DNA of 64,000 nucleotides, from contig DAOTVC010000027.1 in the NCBI GenBank assembly GCA_034437215.1, positions 32,923-96,922 of the forward strand, in the 5' to 3' direction. Each line of letters starts with the position of its first letter. Within the stretch, counting starts at the first letter, position 1. Shown piece by piece: positions 58,513 through 64,000 of the stretch. The DNA comes from DAOTVC01 sp034437215 (GTDB taxonomy: Bacteria > Chloroflexota > Anaerolineae > B4-G1 > SLSP01). The position numbers and the translations under genes were made by a program. The notes below the pieces were generated by a model, which was given only the letters and a program-made list of their open reading frames with translations, ran no database searches and had not been told where the DNA came from.

Positions 58513-60555
58513 ATGTCAGAACAGGAGCAGAGACCTAACAGAGAACAGCAGAGCGAAGGGATGAACCACGACGGCGAGGGAGGCGGGATGCACGCCGGAC
58601 ACGAGCAGATGTTCCGGCGCCGCTTCTGGATCAATCTGGTGCTGACCATCCCCATCCTCCTCTTCAGCCCCACCATTCAGGAGTGGTTGGGCTTCTCCAC
58701 CCCCGACTTCCCGGGCAGCCGCTGGATCGGCCCCCTCTTCGCCTTTGTCGTCTTCTTCTACGGGGGCCTCCCCTTTCTGAAAATGGCGCGTCCCGAGATC
58801 AAAAAGGGGAAACCGGGGATGATGACCCTCATCTCCATGGCCATCGTCGTCGCCTTCGTCTACAGCGTCTTCGCTCTCTTCGTCAATCCCGGCAGCGGCT
58901 TCTTCTGGGAGATGGCGACGCTCATCGACGTGATGCTGCTGGGCCATTGGATCGAGATGCGGAGCGTCCGGAGGGCCTCGGGCGCCCTGCAGGAGCTGGC
59001 CAAGCTCATGCCCGACACCGCCGAGCGGATTCGGGACGGCGAGACGGAGGAGGTGTCCGTGAGCGAGCTGGAGGCGGACGACCTCGTCCTCGTTCGACCC
59101 GGCGCCAGCGTGCCCGCCGACGGTGAGGTGGTGGAGGGGGAGTCGCAGGTCAATCAGGCGATGATCACGGGTGAGTCGAAGCCGGTGACCAAAGAGCCGG
59201 GCGACGAGGTCATCGGCGGCACCATCAACCAGGAGGGGAGCCTGCGGGTGCGGGTCACCGCCACCGGTGAGGAGACGGCGCTGGCGGGGATCATGCGGCT
59301 GGTCGAGGAGGCGCAGGAGAGCAAATCCGAGACCCAGCTGCTGGCAGACCGCGCCGCCGGCTGGCTCTTCTACATCGCGCTCGGGGTGGCGCTCATCACC
59401 GCCGTGGCCTGGCTCATCGCCGTGGGGCTGGAGCTCGCCGTCCTGCAGCGGACGGTCACCGTGCTGGTCATCGCCTGCCCCCACGCCCTGGGCCTCGCCA
59501 TCCCCCTCGTCGTCGCCATCAGCACCTCGATGGGGGCGCGCAACGGCATCCTCATCCGCGACCGGCTGGCCCTCGAGGAGGCCCGCGAGGTGGACACCAT
59601 CATCTTCGATAAGACGGGCACCCTCACCCGGGGTGAGTTCGGCGTCGTGAACCTCGCCACCGTCGAGGGGTGGGATGAGACGCGCGCCCTCCGGCTGGCC
59701 GCCGCCGTGGAGAGCGATTCGGAGCACCTCATCGCCCGCGGCATCCGCGCCCAGGCGGAGGAACGGGGCCTGGAGCGGGTCGAGGTGACGGACTTCGAGT
59801 CCATCGAGGGACGGGGCATCCGCGCCGCGTACGAGGGGCGCTCCGTCTACGTGGGCGGCCCCCGCCTGTTGGAGATGCTGGAGCTGGAGGTGCCCGCGGC
59901 GCTGGCAAGCTTCACCGAGAGCGCCGGCGAGAAGGGACAGACGGTGGTTTACCTCGTGGACGAGGACGAAGCCGTCGCCGCCATCGCCCTCGCCGACGTC
60001 ATCCGCGAAGAGAGCCACGAGGTGGTCCGCCGCATGCGCGAGATGGGCATCGAGGTCGCCATGCTGACGGGCGACAGCGAGGAGGTCGCCCGCGCCGTCG
60101 CCGAGGAGCTGGGGATCGAGACCTATTTCGCCGAGGTGCTCCCCGAGCACAAGGACGAGAAGGTGGCCCAACTGCAGGCGCAGGGAAAGCAGGTCGCCAT
60201 GGTAGGCGACGGGGTGAACGACGCCCCGGCCCTCACCCGGGCCGACGTGGGCATCGCCATCGGCAGCGGGACGGACGTCGCCATCGAGTCGGCGGGGATC
60301 ATCCTCGTCAAGAGCAACCCCATGGACGTGGTAAACATCTTCGAACTGAGCCGCGCCACCTACAAGAAGATGATCCAGAACCTGATCTGGGCCACGGGCT
60401 ACAACGTCGTCGCCCTGCCGCTGGCGGCGGGCGTCCTCGCCCCCTTCGGCATCCTCCTCTCCCCCGCCGTCGGGGCCCTGCTCATGTCGCTGAGCACCGT
60501 CATCGTCGCCATCAACGCCCAGCTGCTGCGACGCGTCGACCTGGGGAGCGCGTAG
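58513..60555 (+). CDS. copB: Copper-exporting P1B-type ATPase, CopB type
   Basis: A 680-residue P1B-type ATPase. The N-terminus is His/Met-rich (GMNHDGEGGGMHAGHEQM) instead of a CxxC heavy-metal domain. The membrane metal site is CPH (322-324), which defines the CopB/P1B-3 class that exports Cu(II) or Cu(I). TGES is at 219-222, the phosphorylated Asp in DKTGT at 366-370, then GDGVNDAPAL. Six to eight helices. The RBS is GGAAGAGG just before ATG. The methyltransferase gene starts 2 bases after the stop. Confidence 0.95.
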   Translation: MSEQEQRPNREQQSEGMNHDGEGGGMHAGHEQMFRRRFWINLVLTIPILLFSPTIQEWLGFSTPDFPGSRWIGPLFAFVVFFYGGLPFLKMARPEIKKGKPGMMTLISMAIVVAFVYSVFALFVNPGSGFFWEMATLIDVMLLGHWIEMRSVRRASGALQELAKLMPDTAERIRDGETEEVSVSELEADDLVLVRPGASVPADGEVVEGESQVNQAMITGESKPVTKEPGDEVIGGTINQEGSLRVRVTATGEETALAGIMRLVEEAQESKSETQLLADRAAGWLFYIALGVALITAVAWLIAVGLELAVLQRTVTVLVIACPHALGLAIPLVVAISTSMGARNGILIRDRLALEEAREVDTIIFDKTGTLTRGEFGVVNLATVEGWDETRALRLAAAVESDSEHLIARGIRAQAEERGLERVEVTDFESIEGRGIRAAYEGRSVYVGGPRLLEMLELEVPAALASFTESAGEKGQTVVYLVDEDEAVAAIALADVIREESHEVVRRMREMGIEVAMLTGDSEEVARAVAEELGIETYFAEVLPEHKDEKVAQLQAQGKQVAMVGDGVNDAPALTRADVGIAIGSGTDVAIESAGIILVKSNPMDVVNIFELSRATYKKMIQNLIWATGYNVVALPLAAGVLAPFGILLSPAVGALLMSLSTVIVAINAQLLRRVDLGSA

Positions 60556-60556
60556 C

Positions 60557-61183
60557 GTGGGCGAAGAACAGGTCTCCCAGACGCAGGCGCGCTACGATCG
60601 CATCGCCCCCGTCTACGACCTGATGGAGTTCACCGTCGAGAAACTGGCCTTCGAGGATTGGCGGGCACAGCTCTGGTCGCTTCTGGAGGGCCAGCGGGTA
60701 CTGGAGGTGGGGGTAGGCACGGGCAAGAACCTGCCCTACCACCGCGCCGGCAGCCGCGTCACGGCGGTGGACCTGAGCCCGCGCATGTTGGTGCGGGCTC
60801 AACAGAAGGCCTCGGAGTCTTCCGCCGGGCTGGACTTCGTGCGGGCGGACGCCCAACATCTGCCCTTCGCCACCGGCGCCTTCGAGAGCGCCGTCGCGAC
60901 CTTCGTCTTCTGCTCGGTACCCGACCCCGTCCAGGGGCTGCGGGAGGTGGCGCGCGTGGTCCGGCCCGGCGGTCAGGTGCTCCTGCTCGAGCACGTGCGG
61001 GTCAACGAGCCGGTGGTCGGTCCTCTTATGGATCTCGCCGATCCCCTGGTGGTGCGGCTGATGGGCGCCCACATCAACCGGCAGACGGAGGAGAACGTGC
61101 GCCGCTCGGGACTGAAGGTCGAACGGGTGGAGCCGCTGGCACCGGGCTCGCTGGTCAAACTGATGGTGGTGCGCGCTCCCTAA
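60557..61183 (+). CDS. UbiE-like SAM-dependent methyltransferase
   Basis: A 208-residue class-I methyltransferase. RVLEVGVGTGKNLPYH (about 47-62) is the SAM-binding motif I, VTAVDLSPRML motif post-I, ADAQHLPF motif II and VVRPGGQVLLLEHVR motif III. It is of the phospholipid/ubiquinone-methylase (UbiE-like) group. Its start (GTG) is 2 bases after copB, so it should share the copper-responsive transcript. Such genes recur next to metal-export genes, but the substrate is unknown. Confidence 0.9.
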   Translation: MGEEQVSQTQARYDRIAPVYDLMEFTVEKLAFEDWRAQLWSLLEGQRVLEVGVGTGKNLPYHRAGSRVTAVDLSPRMLVRAQQKASESSAGLDFVRADAQHLPFATGAFESAVATFVFCSVPDPVQGLREVARVVRPGGQVLLLEHVRVNEPVVGPLMDLADPLVVRLMGAHINRQTEENVRRSGLKVERVEPLAPGSLVKLMVVRAP

Positions 61184-61220
61184 AGAGGTACGCCTGCAGG
61201 GACCGACGTAGGGAGAACCC

Positions 61221-61481
61221 GTGGAAAAGCATAGGCCGGTATCTTGCAGGCCCTGCTGGCGGCCCTGCTCTTCGGGCTCAACGCTCCGCTCTCCAAGCTC
61301 CTCCTCGGAGAGGTCGCGCCCGTGCCCATGGCGGCCTTTCTCTACCTGGGGAGCGGCGCCGGCGCCCTCGCGCTGCTACTGCTCCTGCGGCTGGCACACC
61401 CATCCCCACACCCACGTGACTCAGACCCACGATCATCCCCACGCACCGGACCTCCACCACCGCCACGAGCACGACGCGTAA
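61221..61481 (+). pseudogene. EamA/DMT transporter remnant
   Basis: Frame 1 starts with GTG behind GGGAG and reads MEKHRPVS. Frame 2 continues with LQALLAALLFGLNAPLSKLL and a second hydrophobic segment (to about 61395), the first two helices of an EamA-type transporter. Frame 1 then resumes with a His-rich tail ending PDLHHRHEHDA, which resembles the C-terminus of many EamA transporters. About 200 residues between are missing. So two frameshifts and a large internal deletion have destroyed the gene. Confidence 0.75.
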
Positions 61482-61552
61482 AGCCCTCGAGCGACAACTC
61501 TGATTAGAGGCGCCCTCTCCAATCTAAATAAACACTATTTTTATGATAGATA

Positions 61553-61581
61553 TTGACTTTTTTAACGATATGGTCTATACT
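61553..61581 (+). promoter_or_regulatory. Strong promoter of the secreted repeat protein
   Basis: TTGACT (61553-61558) and TATACT (61576-61581) are 17 bases apart, preceded by an A/T-rich stretch (61525-61550) that could act as an UP element. The leader is about 75 bases. Confidence 0.8.
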
Positions 61582-61663
61582 GTGGTTAGTAGAAATAGGC
61601 CTCGCTCTCCCTACAAGCACAGTGTGATCTTAAATAAGTGGCGAGGCCGAGAGGGAAAGCAAG

Positions 61664-63466
61664 ATGAACCTTACACATAGAGTGCTCAGCTCTATCGGGT
61701 TAGCCTTGTTCCTGTTGCTCCTACCTTTGGCGCCCGTCACAGCCTCAAGGACAACCACGACGCGTGCGGATGACATCTTGGTTCCAGAGCGCCAGGTGAA
61801 GACGGCGGCCCTGGGAGCGGACGATGGGCTACCGGGGATCCGCTTCCTCCACGTCGCCACCGCCGACAACACCTCCCTAAACTCCACCTACATCGACCAC
61901 CCCCTTCTTAACGACGACCCCAACGCCATCGTCATCATCACCAAGAACGCGAATGCCGGAGGGAGCTTCGGCGGAACCATCAACGAGCGTGTCATCGGGG
62001 TCTGGTACGACAGCGTACCGGGCAAGTGGGCGATCTTCAACCAGGATGGCGCGACCATGGCGGTAGGTACGGACTACAACATCCTCATCCCCGACCCATC
62101 GGCACCGGGGGTCTTCGTTCACACGGCGACCGCAGGGAACACGAGCACTAACCACACCCTCATCGATAACCCATTGACGAACAACAATCCCGATGCACTG
62201 CTCTTCATCACCCAGAACTGGAATCCGGGCAACGGAAGCGGAATCTACAACGATCACCCCGTCGGCGTCTGGTACGATGACATCTCTAACAAGTGGTCGA
62301 TCTTCAACGAGGATGGCGCTGCCATGCCGGCGGGAGCGAACTTCAACGTCCTGGTCGCCGGAACCGATGCACAGGCCTTCGTTCACGTAGCGACGGCAGA
62401 GAGCTTCATCTCCGGCTCGACGCTGATCGAATATCCTGCCATCAACGACGACACTCACGCCCTGCTCTTCGTCACCCAGAACTGGAATCCCGGCGGCGCA
62501 GGCGGCATCTACAATCCCTACACCGTCGAGGTCTACTACAATCCTCTCTACGAGCGTTGGGGAATCAGCAGCCTGGAGCCGGGGATGACGGTCCCGGTGA
62601 CCGAGGGAGCGGCCTTCAACGTCCTGGTCGTCCTCGAGAACTCCCCCTCCTTCACCCACGGAGCGACCGCGGGAAATACGAGCGGGCACGTGACCCAGCT
62701 GATCCATCCGCGCATGGACGAGCAACCTGACATTGTCGCCCTCATCACCCAGAACTGGAATCCGGGCGGGATAGGCGGGACCTACAACGACCATCCGCCG
62801 GGGCTCTGGTACAGTACGGTTCAGGAGGAGTGGAGAATCTTCAACCAGGGCTTCGCTACCATGCCGTTGAATGCTGCCTTCAACGTCTACGTGCCCAACA
62901 TGGACGCCGGCGTCTTCGTGCACAAGGCGACGGCGGCAAATAACCACGTAGGCTACGCCACCCTCCTGGAGCATCCTCTCACCGACAACGACCCCGACGC
63001 CATTGCCTTCATCACCCAGAACTGGAATCCGGGCGGTGTCGGCGGCACCTACAACCCCCATCCGGTCTCCCTGTGGTACGTCGACGCCGAGGATCAGTGG
63101 GTCATCTTCAACACCGACTCAGCCGCTATGCCGGAGGGGGCGTCCTTCAACGTCTTCGTCCCCCTACCCGGCCCCAACGTCTTCGTGCACGAGGCCACGG
63201 CGGCGAACAGGGTCCTCAACTGGACCTATCTCGATCACCCTCTGCTGAACAACAATCCCCACGCCCGCATACTGGTGACTCAGAACTGGAATCCGGGCGG
63301 CGGAGTGGGTATCACCAATAACAAAGAGGTAGGCGTATGGTACGACAACGGGGAAGACAGATGGGCGATCTTCAATCAAGATGAGAGCACAATGCCGGAG
63401 GCGGCATCCTTTAACGTCTTCGTCATCGCCAGCAAGGTCTACCTGCCCCTGGTGATACGCGGATAA
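61664..63466 (+). CDS. Secreted seven-repeat beta protein with YLPLV tail
   Basis: A 600-residue exported protein with signal peptide 1-28 (helix LGLALFLLLLPLAPV-type, cleavage near VTA-S). About seven tandem units of some 76 residues follow, each with FVHxATAxN, a short L-hydrophobic strand, HPLxNNxPxAxxFxTQNWNPGG, xYNxHPVGVWY, W-IFNxDxAxMP and xxFNVxV. The units resemble an uncharacterised beta domain of secreted bacterial proteins. The C-terminus SKVYLPLVIRG is of a type I associate with Chloroflexota surface proteins. The strong promoter suggests an abundant surface or matrix protein. GAGAGG lies 10 bases before ATG. Confidence 0.88.
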   Translation: MNLTHRVLSSIGLALFLLLLPLAPVTASRTTTTRADDILVPERQVKTAALGADDGLPGIRFLHVATADNTSLNSTYIDHPLLNDDPNAIVIITKNANAGGSFGGTINERVIGVWYDSVPGKWAIFNQDGATMAVGTDYNILIPDPSAPGVFVHTATAGNTSTNHTLIDNPLTNNNPDALLFITQNWNPGNGSGIYNDHPVGVWYDDISNKWSIFNEDGAAMPAGANFNVLVAGTDAQAFVHVATAESFISGSTLIEYPAINDDTHALLFVTQNWNPGGAGGIYNPYTVEVYYNPLYERWGISSLEPGMTVPVTEGAAFNVLVVLENSPSFTHGATAGNTSGHVTQLIHPRMDEQPDIVALITQNWNPGGIGGTYNDHPPGLWYSTVQEEWRIFNQGFATMPLNAAFNVYVPNMDAGVFVHKATAANNHVGYATLLEHPLTDNDPDAIAFITQNWNPGGVGGTYNPHPVSLWYVDAEDQWVIFNTDSAAMPEGASFNVFVPLPGPNVFVHEATAANRVLNWTYLDHPLLNNNPHARILVTQNWNPGGGVGITNNKEVGVWYDNGEDRWAIFNQDESTMPEAASFNVFVIASKVYLPLVIRG

Positions 63467-63783
63467 TATCTCGTTTTGGAGGACGGACGGTCGGGCGGTC
63501 TATACTGTCGGAGGAGCCGCTCGACCGTTCGCGCCGTTGAGCGCCCTCGACCTCTCTCCGCTGCCACAGATCCCCACCAAATCCCGGCAGATCTCGTACG
63601 CCCCGCCCTCGAAAAGCACTTGCACACTTCGCAGCTGCTGTCTATAATCCAACCAGACGCCCGGTCATCTCCCCCCGCCACTGCCGCTAGGCCTTCACTG
63701 ACCCTTTGACTTCAAAGACGCCGTGACTACCTGACCGGCGACTATATGACTACACGACTAACCGACTGTACGGGAGGGAACTC
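63467..63783. other. Spacer with an imperfect palindrome and GACTA-type repeats
   Basis: An ACGGTCGGGCGG/CCGCTCGACCGT inverted repeat (63487-63498 with 63517-63528, one mismatch) surrounds TATACT at 63501-63506. Near the end, GACTA/TGACC short repeats (63720-63768) resemble those at 52567-52600. No gene is supported. Confidence 0.5.
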
Positions 63784-64000
63784 ATGGAGAGTACCATCGG
63801 ACAACCTGTCATCGTCACCGGCGTCGTCCACCCGTCGGGCGCGGGTGGGGCGCGCCTTGGCGAGGATCCTCGCTGGAGGCTGCGCTTCTCCCTGGAGCCG
63901 TGGCGGGTAGAGGGTGCACCTCTGAACGAGGGAGCCCTCGAAGTGACGAAAGCCGTCTCCGAGGAGGACTTGCGGGCGTTCATGAAGCGCATCCGACCCT
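63784..64000 (+). CDS. Unidentified protein, truncated by the window end
   Basis: The first 72 codons of a gene running off the window. ATG follows GGGAGGG. The visible sequence (VIVTGVVHPSGAGGARLGEDP, then WRLRFSLEPWRVEG and LEVTKAVSEEDLRAFM) has no signal peptide or helix and looks like a small soluble beta-rich domain. I cannot name the family from this part. Confidence 0.6.
   Translation, partial: MESTIGQPVIVTGVVHPSGAGGARLGEDPRWRLRFSLEPWRVEGAPLNEGALEVTKAVSEEDLRAFMKRIRP

Overview
The window is about 64 kb of GC-rich (roughly 63%) bacterial chromosome carrying about 60 genes on both strands. It holds no rRNA, tRNA, CRISPR array, phage or complete insertion sequence that I can recognise. 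Several traits point to a Chloroflexota (Anaerolineae/Caldilineae-like) organism. These are secreted proteins with Pro/Thr-rich stalks, a secreted repeat protein ending in a YLPLV-type tail, a type-4 iron-sulfur uracil-DNA glycosylase, LysM and L,D-transpeptidase wall proteins, BMP-type and sugar ABC importers, and frequent GTG/TTG starts. This assignment is inference from gene content, not from a marker gene.

Layout. 1-9.8 kb: a GT39 membrane glycosyltransferase, a divergent MrfA-like repair helicase with an inserted HNH domain, and a leftward operon (GT39, cellulose-synthase-like GT2, GH26 lipoprotein, small Cys protein) that probably makes and trims a surface polysaccharide. 10.3-12.7 kb: tsaE-tsaB-rimI-like-uracil-DNA glycosylase, overlapping by single bases. 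12.9-15.7 kb: a Pit phosphate transporter with its DUF47 partner, then a PfkB kinase. 15.7-18.0 kb: two paralogous glycine-zipper stress proteins. 18.8-30.5 kb: a sugar-type ABC importer, 6-phosphogluconate dehydrogenase, a UMF1-type MFS carrier, and then a murJ-led operon (solute-binding lipoprotein, inositol-monophosphatase-like enzyme, CAP protein, YitT protein) starting from an almost leaderless promoter.

30.5-39.2 kb is leftward: a DUF1385 protein, an orphan molybdenum-hydroxylase FAD subunit, a hotdog thioesterase, a complete BMP-type nucleoside ABC importer and ribonuclease Z. 39.7-48 kb: an MFS carrier, then a leftward cell-envelope block (SIMPL lipoprotein, M1-like peptidase, two LysM/L,D-transpeptidases, a PA14 protein). 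48.1-55.5 kb is rightward: DUF1440 and DUF77 proteins, a BNR-repeat protein, a Nudix hydrolase, a beheaded LigD-type polymerase, two membrane proteins (one with a degenerate metzincin motif), a haloalkane-dehalogenase-like hydrolase and a GDT1-type transporter. 55.5-61.2 kb is a metal/redox block: four small thioredoxin-fold proteins, arsR-arsC with a palindromic operator, and copB with a methyltransferase behind a CsoR-like operator. The window ends with an EamA-transporter remnant, a large secreted repeat protein and a truncated CDS.

The intergenic DNA is unusually rich in repeats: a MITE-like element, a 156-bp palindromic element inside the BMP operon, a duplicated 30-bp promoter core, a 126-bp dispersed repeat, a 156-bp tandem duplication that captured a gene's 3' end, and a scattered heptad TCCCTGA/TCCCTAA repeat at seven sites. 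No wholly new system is proven. The most novel-looking coding candidates are the HNH-bearing helicase, the degenerate-metzincin membrane protein and the four-member thioredoxin-fold array.
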